Below are positions 22,171 through 33,769 of a stretch of DNA of 64,000 nucleotides, in pieces. Within the stretch, counting starts at the first letter, position 1; every line of letters begins with the position of its first letter. The stretch covers positions 296,744,362 to 296,808,361 of the forward strand of contig CM022303.1 in assembly GCA_011799875.1 (NCBI GenBank), written 5' to 3'. The translations under genes and the position numbers were made by a program. This stretch comes from Thinopyrum elongatum (lineage: Eukaryota > Streptophyta > Magnoliopsida > Poales > Poaceae). The notes beneath the pieces were generated by a model. It was not told the DNA's origin. It was given only the letters and a program-made list of their open reading frames with translations, and made no database searches.

Positions 22171-23454
22171 GAAAGCGCGCTCATTGCCTTCCTGCGGGCG
22201 AATGTCGATGTGTTTGCTTGGCAACCATCTGACATCCCCGGTGTTCCTAGGGAGGTAATCGAGCACCACCTTGCTGTCTGCCCTCATGCCCGGCCCGTCA
22301 AGCAGAAGGTCCGGAAGCAAGCCTTGGAGCGACAGCAGTTCATCGCCGAAGAGATCAAGAAACTTGAGGCTGCTAGTTTAGTTAGAGGAGTATTGCACCC
22401 AACATGGTTGGCGAATCCAGTGGTAGTACGCAAGGCGAATGGGAAATGGAGGCTGTGCATAGATTTCACAGATCCGAATAAAGCATGCCCGAAGGACCCC
22501 TTCCCCTTGCCGCGCATCGACCAGATCATGGATTCCACCTCCCGGTGTGATCTGCTTTCCTTCTTGGATGCTTACTCCGGGTACCACCAGATATTCATGT
22601 CCAAGGAAGACGAGGAGAAGACAGCGTTCATAACCCCATGTGGCACGTACTGCTTCGTACGGATGCGCTTTGGGTTAAAGAGCGCTGGGTCCACTTTTGC
22701 AAGAGCAGTGCAAACGGGGTTTGAGTCCCAGCTGCACAAGAATATTGAAGCTTACATGGATGACATAGTGGTCGAGACCAAGGACAGATCAACACTCATT
22801 CAGGACTTGGAAGAAACCTTTGCAAGTGTGCGCAAGATCAACTTGAAGCTGAACCCAGAGAAGTGTGTGTTTGGCGTTCCCTCCGGCAAGCTACTTGGCT
22901 TCTTTGTGTCTCACCGGGGGATAGAGGCCAACCCCGACAAAATCAGAGCAATCGAACAGATTCAAGCACCCAAGTCAGTCAAGGATGTGAGGCGTTTAAC
23001 TGGATGTGTTGCCGCGCTGAGTACATTCATTTCCAAGTCCGCCGAGCGCGCCCTTCCGTTCTTCAAAATTTTGAAGAAGGCAGGGCCCGTGAAGTGGACC
23101 CCAGAGGTGGAAGCAGCGCTGCAGGACTTAAAAACTTACCTTTCCTCTGTTCCCACCCTGGTTGATCCTAAACCACAAGAGCTGTTGCTGCTGTATCTGG
23201 CGGCAACCAATCAAGTGGTTAGTGCAGTGCAGGTGGCACAACGGGAAGTGGAAGAAGGAGCAGCTGCAGCTAGTGTCCTCCCCGGAGAAGGAAGTGAACC
23301 AGTCACGGCAAGGCTGGGCATAGATCAAGAGAAAGAAGAGCAGAGAAGTGAAGGCAAACCCAAGACTACAGCAAGGAAGAAGGTGGTGCAGCGGCTAGTT
23401 TACTTTGTCAGCTCCCTATTGCAGGGGGCTAGGTCAAGGTACTCTAGCATGTGA
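22171..23454 (+). pseudogene. Element A reverse transcriptase and first RNase H
   Basis: A long open block. RT landmarks in order: PTWLANPVVVRKANGKWR, CIDFTDPNKACPKDPFPLPR, LLSFLDAYSGYHQIFM, YCFVRMRFGLKSAGSTFARA, the active-site YMDD at 22753-22764, LNPEKCVFGVPSGKLLGF and the connection VKDVRRLTGCVAALSTFI. A Ty3-type RNase H region follows in altered form. The frame has no internal stop over about 410 codons and ends at 23452-23454 (SSM*), where family members continue. Polymerase part of the pol polyprotein. Confidence 0.88.
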
Positions 23455-24360
23455 AAGTTGATCATTGGCCTCGTCATAGCCTCAAGGAAACTGCGCCACT
23501 ACTTCCAAGCCCACGAGATCACAGTTGTCACCCGTTTCCCTTTGCAATGCATACTGAGGAACCCAGAGGCCACTGGTAGAATAGTGGAATGGGCTTTGGA
23601 ACTATCAAGCTTTGGTTTGAAGTTTCAGAGCACGTCAACCATTCAGAGCAGAGCACTAGTGGAGTTTATTGCAGAGTGGACACCTACCCCAGACAAAGAG
23701 TCACTGGAAACAGCTATCCCCGGCAAGGAAGCGCCCCAAGAATGGATCATGTAATTTGATGGTGCCTTCTCACTTCAAGGTGCAGGAGCTGGCGTGCTCC
23801 TCGTCGCACCCACTGGAGAGCACGTCAAGTATGTGGTCCAGATGCATTTCCCCCGGGAGAAGGCTACCAACAACACTGCAAAATATGAAAGACTCCTTGC
23901 CGGGCTTAGAATCGTGACAGAGTTGGGGATTAGGAAGCTAATCATCCGAGGAGACTCACAGCTCGTGGTGAGGCAAGTGAACAAGGATTATCATAGTCCA
24001 TTGGTGGAGGCATATGTGGAGGAAGTGAGAAAGCTGGAGGAGCACTTTGATGGATTGCAAACAGAGCACGTGCCACGCGCAGAAAACATCATTGCTGATC
24101 ATATGTCAAAGTGCACTGCGCAAAAGCTTCCTGTGGAACCAGGGACTTTTGTTCTCCACCTGACTCAGCCCTCCGTATCCCCGGCAACAATGGCAAGAAA
24201 GAGGAGGAAACTGGACTCCGGCAAGCCTCTCCCGGCAGAGCTTCCCGAAGCTCCCGGCAAAGAGGTTGGCGGAAACAACTCCACTTCGCTTGGTGAGCAG
24301 CACCCTCCCGCTGAACTACCAGTCCTTGCGGTTGAGGCATGCGCTCCCACGAACGAGTAG
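23455..24360 (+). pseudogene. Element A connection and second (plant-type) RNase H
   Basis: RKLRHYFQAHEITVVTRFP and STIQSRALVEFIAEWTP are the connection region. The second RNase H, the mark of Tat elements, follows: FDGAFSLQGAGAGVLL (first Asp), NNTAKYERLLAGL where B has NNTAEYEGLLAGL (catalytic Glu changed to Lys), IIRGDSQLVVRQV (Asp) and VPRAENIIADHMSK (last Asp). A stop lies just before FDG at about 23753-23755. A Pro/Glu-rich linker to integrase ends at a stop at 24358-24360. Confidence 0.82.
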
Positions 24361-25635
24361 GTACCGCTGGTCCTTGTTGTCGAGCCTCAGGCTCCAACTT
24401 GGGCGTGGCACATAGTCCATTACCTCCAAACAGGAGAACTTCCCGAAGAGCAAGAAGAAGCTGAAAGAGTAGCCCGGAGGGCCAGTATGTATCAGTTCGT
24501 CGATGACACGCTATATAGAAGGAGGCCCAATGGTGTGAAATTGAAGTGCATTTGCCGGGAAGAGGGGAAGGAACTGTTGGCAGAAATACACGGAGGCATG
24601 TGCGGCTCCCATATTGGATCAAGAGCCTTGGTTGGAAAAGCTTTCCGGCAAGGTTTCTACTGGCCCACTGCCCTCCAAGATGCGATTGAGCTAGTCACCA
24701 GATGTGAAGCCTGCTAGTTCCACTCCAAGAATATCCATCAGCCTACTCAAGCTCTCCAGACGATTCCTTTGTCATGGCCATTTTTGGTCTGGGGGCTCGA
24801 CATCTTGGGCCCCTTCCCCCGTGCTACCGAGGGCTTTGAATTCTTGTACGTTGCCATCAACAAGTTTACAAAGTGGCCGGAAGTGGAGCCTGTGAGGAAG
24901 GTAACCGCACAATCAGCTATCAAGTTCTTGAAAGGATTGGTGTGCCGCTTCGGGGTACCTGCCAGAGTCATCACTGACAACGGCACCCAGTTCACAAGCC
25001 GCGCCTTCATGCAATACGTTCAAACCCTCGGAAGCAAAGTTTCATTCGCCTCTGTTGCCCATCCCAGAAGTGATGGACAAGTTGAGAGGGCAAACGCTGA
25101 AGTGCTGTGAGGACTCAAGACAAGAACATTTGATAGGCTGCAGAAGTGCGGCAGGCGCTAGATTGATGAGCTGCCGGTAGTTCTTTGGTCCCTCCGTACG
25201 ACACCAAATTGAGCTACCGGCCAGACTCCCTTCTCCCTAGTCTATGGGGCAGAAGCAGTGATCCCCACGGAACTCATATACGGGTCACCTCAAGTATTTG
25301 CCTACAATGAAGTAGAGCAAGAGCAGCACCGGCATGATGATGCCGTGCTCCTTGAGGAGAACCGTCTCCGGGCTGCTACGTGTGCTGCACGCTATCAGCA
25401 AGCCCTGCGTCGCTACCACAGCCATAGGGTTCGTGCCCGAAGCCTTGAGGAAGGCGACCTTGTCCTTAGGCGAGTTCAGTCCGCCAAGGGTGCAAACAAG
25501 TTGACGTCGAAGTGGGAAGGCCCTTACCGGGTAGTGCGAGTCTCTAGACCCGGCGCAGTCTGTCTGGAGACCGAAGATGGCATTCAATTGCAAAACTCAT
25601 GGAACATTGAGCATCTTCGTAAGTTCTACCCTTAA
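24361..25635 (+). pseudogene. Element A integrase
   Basis: The H2C2 zinc-binding region (AEIHGGMCGSHIGSRALVG to TRCEAC) ends in a stop at about 24716. The catalytic core keeps all three acidic residues: GLDILGPF (Asp), VITDNGTQF (Asp), DGQVERANAE (Glu). Two more stops lie at about 25108 and 25159, then [17 protein letters not shown] and the C-terminal basic fold (GDLVLRRVQ, KWEGPYRVVRV, LRKFYP). The final stop is at 25633-25635. Inserts cDNA when intact. Confidence 0.85.
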
Positions 25636-26769
25636 GGCGCGGCTGTCGGGCCCTGCCCGGCAGCCACCCTTTTGTACAAGCCTTGCCGATGCTGCATGTA
25701 ACCCTTTGTACAAAGCCAGGCGCAGACCCTGAGCAACAGATAAATAAACGAAGCACTGGGGGCCCCAAAAACTTGCATGCATGCATAGCATAACATGAGC
25801 ATGGCATGATCATGTAGATAAGGTCATATGTAGCTTTGTTTTCCTCTGCACTAAACTGCAGGGCTCTTGCCGCGGACTCAATCCCAAAAAGAAGAAACGG
25901 AAACAAACCTACATATCGGTCCCCGACAAGCCAAATAGATAAGTTTTTTCTTATCCATACATGTTATGTAAGGAGAAAACTTGTGCATATAGAAACCTCG
26001 TCACCTTCGAAGCATGGGTGCTCCCATCCTTTGACCCGAACGTTGCTTCGGTCAAGGTGGTTGTAGTGGCCTTTGACGGAGAAGGTTCGATGGGGGGCTG
26101 GTCCCTTTCCATAGTTTCGAGCCGGCAGGCCAAGCCCATGGTAACAAACGGAAGGTACCGGTAGGATAGCTTGCCGTGGAAACTTGTTTACTCAAACGTA
26201 TAGAGGCATTCCACCTCTGCATGGACATAATACATGCACAAGTACCCGGCAAGGCTTGTCTTTTTTAATATGCGGATAAACAAGTACAGATCTTACAGAG
26301 CACAAACACGGATAAAGAAGATTACATATTTAAGACTAAAGTTTGGCAAGTGCCTACATATTTTAGGCTAAAAAAAGATAAGTGCCCCGTAATCCCTTTC
26401 TTGTCCCTCTCCTCCTAGGAACTACAGGGGAAGGCAAAGAGGGCAAGAGGAGCGCCTGGGCAGAAGCCCAGCCTGACCTCACCAAGGCCCGTGTGACGGA
26501 GCCTGACAAGATTGAGAGGGCGCAGGCGAAGGTGATGGATGGGGGGAGCGACTAGTTGATGCCCTGGTCACCGCCACCAGGGCTAGCAGGACGCAGCAGG
26601 GCGAACGAAACCGGAGCCATGAGGAAGCTTGCCGGGGTCCAGCTAGAAGACTGCTGGAGGAGGCGAGGACACCACCCGCACCCAACACCCCAGCAAATCG
26701 CCTTGCCGGGGAGGAGATGCAGGTGCAGATGGTGGTGCCGCCGGCTGACGGTGACGGTGCGGCTGGTGT
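25636..26769. other. Element A linker between pol and antisense ORF
   Basis: No credible gene in either direction. Holds the pol 3' tail with two TTTGTACAA(A/G) words near 25671 and 25706, a CATGCATGCATAG stretch near 25783, and toward the right the presumed 3' untranslated region of the antisense ORF. The corresponding B segment is 32636-33769. Confidence 0.55.
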
Positions 26770-27429
26770 TCAGCCGGAGTCGGAGCCGTCATCCTCCCCA
26801 TCGGCTCCGTCGTCATCGCCGTCACTGTCCTCCTCTTCGCTATCGCTCGAGGAGGAGCTTTCGTCGTCAGTCGAGCTCTCCGCGTAGCACCCTAAGCGAG
26901 CACCAGAGCGTCCGAAGACTTTGACGGAGAGCAGGGTGGCGTCCATTAGCTTGAAATGGAAGACGTGCCCGGCCACCAAGCTATGGGCGTGAGCAAAAGT
27001 CTTCCAACCACGCCGGAGAAGCATGACATGAGGAGCGGGGAACTCCACGTCCGCCCGCATGCTGCCGTTATAGCAGCCCCTCATGTGCAGCCTCAACCCC
27101 GGCGGCTGCTCGATCTCTATCACCCTTGCAAATGGAGTAGGAAGCCGAAGACGGCTGCGCGGGGGCCCTCGCAGCTTGACGATGAACTCCAGCGGCTGGT
27201 ACCCAACGTGGCCTTCATTGGGATCCTGGACAGCCAGGGGAGGTGCGATCAGAGCATCACCCCATCCTCCTCGACCCCGAGCGCCGCGGCGACCACGTCC
27301 ACGTCCTCTCCCGCCTCCCCACACGACAGGCTCCGCTCCCGCGTCCCCAACGGGGGGAGGGAGGCACTGTCGAGCAGAAGCCGTCGTCGCCACTACTGGA
27401 GTGCCACTATGCCCTCTCCACCTCACCAT
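26770..27429 (-). CDS. Antisense B3-like DNA-binding ORF of element A (219 aa)
   Basis: The cleanest of the four copies. ATG 27429 (MVRWRGHSG) is chosen because the TATA box lies at 27497-27504 and the longer frame starts upstream of it. Residues about 38-54 are an Arg/Gly tract (GGGRGRGRGRRGARGRGG). Residues about 80-180 fit B3: LEFIVKLRGPP, LRLPTPFARVI, GLRLHMRG, ADVEFPAPHVMLLRRGW, KTFAHAHSL, HVFHFKLMDATLLSVKVFG. The tail is acidic and Ser-rich (SSSSSDSEEEDSDGDDDG). No stop or shift inside. It is antisense to gag-pol between integrase and the 3' LTR, placement typical of extra ORFs in Tat elements. DNA binding is inferred from the family. Confidence 0.68.
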   Translation of the reverse strand: MVRWRGHSGTPVVATTASARQCLPPPVGDAGAEPVVWGGGRGRGRGRRGARGRGGWGDALIAPPLAVQDPNEGHVGYQPLEFIVKLRGPPRSRLRLPTPFARVIEIEQPPGLRLHMRGCYNGSMRADVEFPAPHVMLLRRGWKTFAHAHSLVAGHVFHFKLMDATLLSVKVFGRSGARLGCYAESSTDDESSSSSDSEEEDSDGDDDGADGEDDGSDSG

Positions 27430-27980
27430 GATGGAAAAGCAATGCCAGAAGGAAGGAGGAAGAGATAGGTGTGAGCCAGCACCTCGCTCACGTCCCCTTT
27501 TATAGGCAAACGGGGTCGGGGGCTGGCCCCTCACCTAGGGGTCAACCGCCCCGCTCTGCCAATCCGACTCCTCAGCGCCACCAATGGCTCGTGGAATCAA
27601 GGCCGACCCCGTGCGCCAATCCGTGGCGCTTGGCTTTCTGCCATGGCATGCATTTCTGCCCCCCCCCTCCCGCGTCCGCCACCAACCCTGCGCAATGCAT
27701 GCGACATACATGGCGGAAATGCCAGAAGCGGAGAAGCTAGTGAAATGGCAATTACCACTCCATGAACATGAGACGTGGGTAGCCACGGATCATGGCTTAA
27801 AACTCCCCCATAACATCTAGCATGACGCACGGAAAAACCAGAAACTGACTAAAGCACGGGTTAATGAAGAAGCAAAGAAAATATCAAGGGATGAGCTGCC
27901 ACAAGCCCTCTGCTTGTGTACCTGATAGGGCCTACCCCAACGACGCTCGGCAGTGTGTTCGGGCCAGGCCTGGGGGCTCC
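27430..27980 (-). promoter_or_regulatory. Promoter region of the element A antisense ORF and polypurine tract
   Basis: Minus-strand TATAAAAG at 27497-27504, about 70 bp before ATG 27429. Upstream sequence to 27968 has no gene. GGCCTGGGGGCTCC at 27967-27980 is the plus-strand polypurine tract before the 3' LTR. The same arrangement appears in B. Confidence 0.6.
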
Positions 27981-28896
27981 TGTCGGTGCAACAAACCCTG
28001 GTGTATGTTGCCCGGACTGTACACAGGTTCAAGGGCAAGGTTGCAGCGACAAGGCAAGGCCAAACAAAAGAAATAGCTCTTTGAGAAATCAAAGGGCGGA
28101 CCAAGAAGACCAAGACAAGCCGAAGGAACAAGATATCACTAAGGGAAAAGCCTCCCTTGCCGGGCAGGCGAGCCCGGTCAGGTCGAGGCCACCCCAAGGG
28201 CAAGTCCCAAGAGCTCCCCGGCAAGGGTTGCCGGGGCACCGACGGCCTGCTTCCCCACCAAGGCTCCACCGCTCCACCTCACAGCAATGCCGGTCACTTA
28301 TCGATGCGGTGTCGAGCCCCCAAGTGATTAAGTGGCTGTCATTTGGCACGTGGCAGCTATTTCTGAGGAAGATCACCCCTAAATGACACCCGTCCAGGGG
28401 CGTGTCACACAGACAGGCGAGAAGGTGGTTGAATGGCATGGCAAGGCTTGCTGGGCTACTTCCACGACGTGACACTAAGCGGTGCATTTAATGCACCTTG
28501 TCCCGTCTGCAGAGTTAGGTATGATAACACTGTGGCTATCTAATCACTAGATAATGACTGTTTTGCCACTGTGGTAACCCCTTGACCTATAAAAGGAGGG
28601 CTGAGGCAACCTTAGAAAGGATTCGGACCCTTGTACTATCATACGCGCGTAGCTGCTCTCCTCGAGGCAACCTTGCCGGCTTGAGCGCTGCGCATTCCTC
28701 ACGGTCCTCTACCCAATCCACCAAAGCAGGAGTAGGGTTTTACGCCTCACGACGGCCCGAACCTGGGTAAAAAACCACCCGTGTCACCATTGTCGTGCTG
28801 TCCTATGGCCTCCGCTCTTTGTGCAACATGCCCTTCCCCCTTGCCGAACCACAAAGGGGCTGATGGCCCCATAGGTGATCGTATTGAACCATGACA
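27981..28896 (+). repeat. Element A 3' LTR (916 bp)
   Basis: TGTCGGTGCAAC to ACCATGACA, followed by ATCAG and then by the resumed protease of B. About 95% identical to the 5' LTR by eye. Confidence 0.92.
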
Positions 28897-30420
28897 ATCA
28901 GATAAGAGAGATGCAATTATATGTGTGGATCAGATGTACCGAGACGCGGTAGCAGCTCAAGCTAGAGAAGCCACGGCTCCCGCCAAGGAGGCAAAGAAGG
29001 GAAAGAAAGCTAGCATAGATGCCGGTAAAGACTCCGGGAAGCGCGCCTCTTCGGAGTGCGCCGCACCTGTTGAGGACCTGCCAGAGAGTTCCACTAGCAA
29101 AAGGCCCAAGGCTACTCCACCTGCTGTGAAAAAGGTCCCGGCAAGGTAGGATGGCGCTGACGGTACATTCACCATCGGCGCCACCCTTGATGACAAATAG
29201 GAAAGCACGCTCGTTGCCTTCCTGCGGGCGAATGTTGATGTGTTTGCTTGGCAACCATCTGACATCCCCGGTGTTCCCAGGGAGGTAATCGAGCACCACC
29301 TTGCTGTCTGCCCTCACGCTCGGCCCATCAAGCAGAAGGTTAGGAAGTAAGCTTTAGAGCGGCAGCAGTTCATTGCCGAGGAAATCAAGAAAGTTGAAGC
29401 AGCTGGTTTGGTCAGAGGAGTGTTGCATCCAACATGGTTAGCGAACCCAGTGGTAGTACGCAAGGCAAATGGGAAATGGAGGCTCTGCATTGACTTCATG
29501 GACTTGAACAAGGCATGCCCGAAGGACCCTTTCCCCCTGCCGCGCATCGATCAGATTGTGGACTCCACTTCCGGGTGTGATTTGCTTTCCTTTTTGGATG
29601 CGTACTCCGGGTACCATCAGATATTCATGTCCAAGGAAGACGAAGAGAATATCACGTTCATAACTCCATGTGGCACGTACTGCTTTGTACGCATGCATTT
29701 CGGGTTAAAGAACACAGGATCCACTTTTGCAAGAGCAGTGCAGATTGGTTTTGAACCACAGCTGCACAGAAACGTAGAAGCTTATATGGATGATATAGTG
29801 GTCAAAACCAATGACAAATCAACACTAATCCAAGATTTGGAAGAGACCTTTGCAAACTTGCGCAAGATCAATTTGAAGTTAAACCCTGAGAAGTGTGTGT
29901 TTGGTGTTCCCTCCGGCAAGCTACTTGGTTTCTTTGTGTCTCACCGAGGGATAGAGGCCAACCGCGACAAGATCAGATCGATCGAGCAGATACAAGCACC
30001 CAAGACAGTCAAGGATGTGAGGCGCTTAACTGGATGCGTTACCGTGCTGAGTAGGTTCATTTCCAAGTCTGTCGAGCGTGCCTTGCCTTTCTTCAAGATT
30101 TTGAAGAAGGCAGGTCCGATGAAGTGAACCCCGGAGGCAGAAGCAGCGCTGCAAGACCTGAAAGCCTACCTTTCCTCTACTCCCACTTTAGTCGCTCCTA
30201 AACCACAAGAGCCGTTGCTTCTATACTTAGCAGCAACGAACCAAGTGGTTAGTGCAGTGTTGGTGGCGCAGCAGGAAGTAGATGATGAAGCAGCTGCAGC
30301 AACTATCCCCTCCTGAGATGAAACTAAACTAGTCACGACAGGGTTGGACACGAATCAAAGGGAAGTAGAGCAACATTAGCGAAAGCAATCCCAAGACCAC
30401 GGCAAAGAATAAAGTGGTGC
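28897..30420 (+). pseudogene. Element B protease tail, reverse transcriptase and first RNase H
   Basis: Continues B after A. The spacer has stops at about 29146 and 29198. RT: a stop just before ALERQQF at 29347-29349, then PTWLANPVVVRKANGKWR, CIDFMDLNKACPKDPFPLPR, LLSFLDAYSGYHQIFM, FGLKNTGSTFARA, active-site YMDD near 29783-29794 and LNPEKCVFGVPSGKLLGF. A stop at 30125-30127 ends the open block, and more stops follow to 30420. Closely similar to A throughout. Confidence 0.83.
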
Positions 30421-31508
30421 AACGGCTAGTGTACTTTGTCAGCTCCCTGTTACAGGGGGGTAGGTCAAGGTACTCTGGAGTGCAGAAACTGATTTTCGGC
30501 CTCATCATGGCCTCGAGGAAACTACACCACTACTTCCAAGCCCACGAGATCACAGTTGTCACTCGTTTCCCACTGCAACGCATACTGAGGAACCCCGAAG
30601 CTACTGGCAGGATAGTTGAATGGGCACTAGAGCTATCAAGCTTTGGCTTGAAGTACAAAAGTACCTCAACCATTCAGAGCAGAGCATTAGGGGAGTTCAT
30701 TGCAGAATGGACGCCCACACCAGATGAAGAAATACCTAAGACAGTTATCCCCGGCAAGGAGGCGCCTTAGGAGTGGATCATGTACTTTGATGGTGCTTTC
30801 TCGTTGCAGGGCGCTGGAGCTGGCGTGCTTCTTGTTGCGCCCACCGGAGAGCATCTCAAGTATGTAGTTCAAATGTACTTTCCCCGGGAGAAGGCCACCA
30901 ACAACACTGCTGAGTATGAGGGGCTCCTTGCCGGGCTGAGAATCGCGGTGGAGTTGGGAATCAAGAAACTGATCATCCGTGGAGACTCGCAGCTTGTAGT
31001 GAGACAAGTTAATAAGGATTACCAGAGTCCGTTGATGGAGGCATATGTAGAGGAAGTGAGAAAGTTGGAGGAGCACTTTGATGGATTACAAACAGAGCAC
31101 GTGCCACGTGTGGAGAACAGCATTACTGATCATTTATCAAAGTGCGCCGCACAAAAGCTCCCTGTGGAACCAGGAACTTTTCTCCTCCACCTAACTCAAC
31201 CATCAGTGTCCCCTTCAATGATGGCCAGAAAAAGGAGGAAGTTGGACTCCGGCAAGTATCTCCCGGCAGAGCTTCCCGAAGTCGCTGGTAGAGAGGCTGC
31301 CAGGAACAACTCCACTTCGGTTGGTGAGCAGCACCCTCCCATGGAACCACAAGTTCTTGCGGTCGAGGTGAGCGCTCCCATGAACGAGGAGGTGCCATTA
31401 GTCCTTGTTGTTGAGCCTCAGGCTCCAACTTGGGCGCAGCATATAGTCCATTTCCTTCAAATAGGAGAATTCCCCGAAGAGCAAGAAGAAGCTGAAAGAG
31501 TAGCCTGA
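30414..31508 (+). pseudogene. Element B connection and second RNase H
   Basis: One stop at 30768-30770 before EWIMYFDGAFS. After it a long open frame keeps all four expected acidic residues: FDGAFS, NNTAEYEGLLAGL, IIRGDSQLVVRQV and VENSITDHLSK. This is in better shape than A, where the Glu is lost. A Pro/Glu-rich linker leads to integrase and ends with TGA at 31506-31508. Confidence 0.8.
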
Positions 31509-32635
31509 AGGTCCAATATGTACCAGTTTATCGATGATACACTGTACAGGAAAAGGTCGAATGGTGTGAAATTGAAGTGCATTTGCCGGGAAGATGGGCA
31601 GAAGCTGCTGGCAGAGATACATGAGGGTATGTGTGGCTCTCATATTGGATCAAGAGCCCTGGTTGGAAAAGTGTTCCGGCAGGGTTTCTACTGGCCCACA
31701 GCCCTCCAGGATGCAACTGAGCTAGTCACCAAATGTGAAGCCTGCCAGTTCCACTCCAAGAACATCCATCAACCAACTCAAGCTCTCTAGACGATACCTT
31801 TATCCTGGCCATTTTTGGTCTGGTGGCTCGACATCTTGGGCCCCTTCCCCCATGCTACCGACAAGTTTACAAAGTGGCCAGAAGTGGAGCCAGTGAGGAA
31901 GGTGACCGCGCAGTCAGCTATCAAGTTCTTGAAAGGATTGGTGTGCCATTTTGGAGTACCCGCCAGAGTGATCACCAATAATGGCACCCAATTCATGAGC
32001 CGCGCCTTCATGCATTACATACAAAACCTTGGGAGCAATGTCTCTTTTGCCTCTGTTGCTCATCCCCGGAGCAATGGACAACCTGAAAGGATGAACGCTG
32101 AAGTGTTGTGTGGGCTCAAGACAAGAACTTTTGACAAGTTGAGAAGTGTGGTAGACGTTGGATCAACGAGCTGCCGGTGGTTCTTTGGTCCCTCCGTACG
32201 ACACCAAATCAAGCCACCAGCCAGACTCCCTTCTCCCTAGTCTATGGGGCAGAAGCAGTGCTCCCCACGGAACTCATATACGGGTCACCTCGAGTACTTG
32301 CCTAGGATGAAGTAGAGCAAAAGTAGCTTCGGCATGACGATGCCATGCTCCTCGAGGAAGATCGTCTCCGGGCCGCTGTGCATGCTGCACGCTAACAGCA
32401 AGCCTTGCGCCGCTATCACAACCGCAGGATTCGTACCCAGAGCCTTGAGGAAGCTGACCTTGTCCTTAGGCGTGTTCAATCCGCCAAGGGTTCCAACAAG
32501 TTGATGCCGAAGTGGGAAGGCCCTTACCGGGTAGTACGAGTCACCAGACCTAGCGCAGTCCGTTTGGAGACCGAAGATGCCATTAAGGTGCAAAACTCAT
32601 GGAATATTGAGCATCTTCGCAAGTTCTACCCGTAA
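31509..32635 (+). pseudogene. Element B integrase
   Basis: The zinc-binding part is complete (EIHEGMCGSHIGSRALVG to TKCEACQFH) up to a stop at 31788-31790. In the core the second catalytic Asp is Asn (VITNNGTQF), and about ten residues are missing between PFPHATD and KFTKWPEVE compared with A. A frameshift comes after DKLRSV at about 32145. The C-terminal fold (EEADLVLRRVQS, KWEGPYRVVRV, LRKFYP) is in frame 32405-32635. Non-functional. Confidence 0.8.
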
Positions 32636-33769
32636 GGCGCGACTGCTGGGCTCAGCCCCGGCAACCACCTTTTGTACAAGCCTTGCCGATGTGCATGTAA
32701 CCCTTTGTACAAAGCCAGTGCAGACCCTGTGCAAAGATAATAAAACAAAGCGCTGGCGCCTAAAACTTACATGCATATTTATTTTAGCATGATTCTGCCA
32801 TGGTCATTTAGAGAGGGTCATATGCTGCTATTTTTCCCCTGCGCTAACCATAGGGCCCCTGCAGGAGGAGAAGAGAGAACAAGCTTGCATATCGGTCCCC
32901 GGCAACCCAAAGCAGATAAGTTCCCTTTAAGACATCCATAGTGTACCTCTGTGGGGAAAAACTTGTGCGTAGAAAAACCTTGTCACCCTCCAACATTTGT
33001 GCTCCCATCTTTTGATTCGAAGATTACTTCAGTCAGACTGGTTGCAATGGCATTTGAGAAAAAGGGTTGACAAGGGGCCAGTTCTCTTCCACGCTCCTAA
33101 ACCCACCAGGCCGAGCCTCCTGGCAGCAATGGAAGGGACCAGCAAGATGTTTTGCCGGAAAGCCTTGTTTACTTGGAAGTATAGAGGAGTCATTCCTCTA
33201 CATGGGTATGATACCTGCACAAGTGCCCGGCAAGCATATCTTTTTTTCATTAATACGCGTATAAACAAGTACAAAACCTTACGGGGTACAAATATGGCTG
33301 AAAAGATTACATAATTTAAGATAAAGTTTGGCAAATGCCTACATGTTTTAGATTGAAAAAAGATAAGTGCCCTGTAATGCCTTTCTTGTCCCTCTCCTCC
33401 TAGGAAGTACAGTGGGAGGTGAAGAGGGCAAAAGGAGTGCCTGGGCAGAAGCCCGGCCTGACCTTGTCAGGGCCCGCGGGATGCAGTCTGACAAGATCGA
33501 GAGGGGCAGGGGCGAAGACGACGGACGGAGAGAGCGGCTAGGTGATGCCCTGGTCACCACCGCCAGGACCAGCGGAACGAGGTTGGAGGGTCACCGGCAG
33601 GGAAGATGAAGCCGGAGTACACGGGGAAGCCTGCCGGGGTCCAGCTGGAGGAGGCGGAGACATCCACACCCAACACCCCGGCAAATCGCTCTGCCGGGGA
33701 GGGGAGAAGACCCAGGTGCAGATGATGGTGCCGCCGGCACCTTGCTGACGGTGACGGTGTGTTCGGCGC
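32636..33769. other. Element B linker between pol and antisense ORF
   Basis: Counterpart of 25636-26769 in A, with the same landmarks (CTTTTGTACAAGCCTTGCCG near 32669, CCTCTCCTCCTAGGAA near 33390). No gene seen. Confidence 0.5.

Larger units (their letters stand above)
18205..28896 (+). mobile_element. Ty3/gypsy Tat-lineage element A, structurally complete (10692 bp)
   Basis: Both LTRs (914 and 916 bp), PBS, gag, protease, RT, two RNase H regions, integrase, antisense B3-like ORF and polypurine tract are all present, with ATCAG duplicated at 18200-18204 and 28897-28901. It lies inside the protease region of B, a member of the same family, in the same direction. The LTRs differ at roughly 5% of positions by eye, so A is younger than B. 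Scattered stops make it non-autonomous now. Confidence 0.92.

Noticed and set aside
27430..27534. Longer N-terminus for the A antisense ORF starting at 27534
   Set aside because: This start lies upstream of the TATA box at 27497-27504, and B and A align from MVR at 27429/34384.
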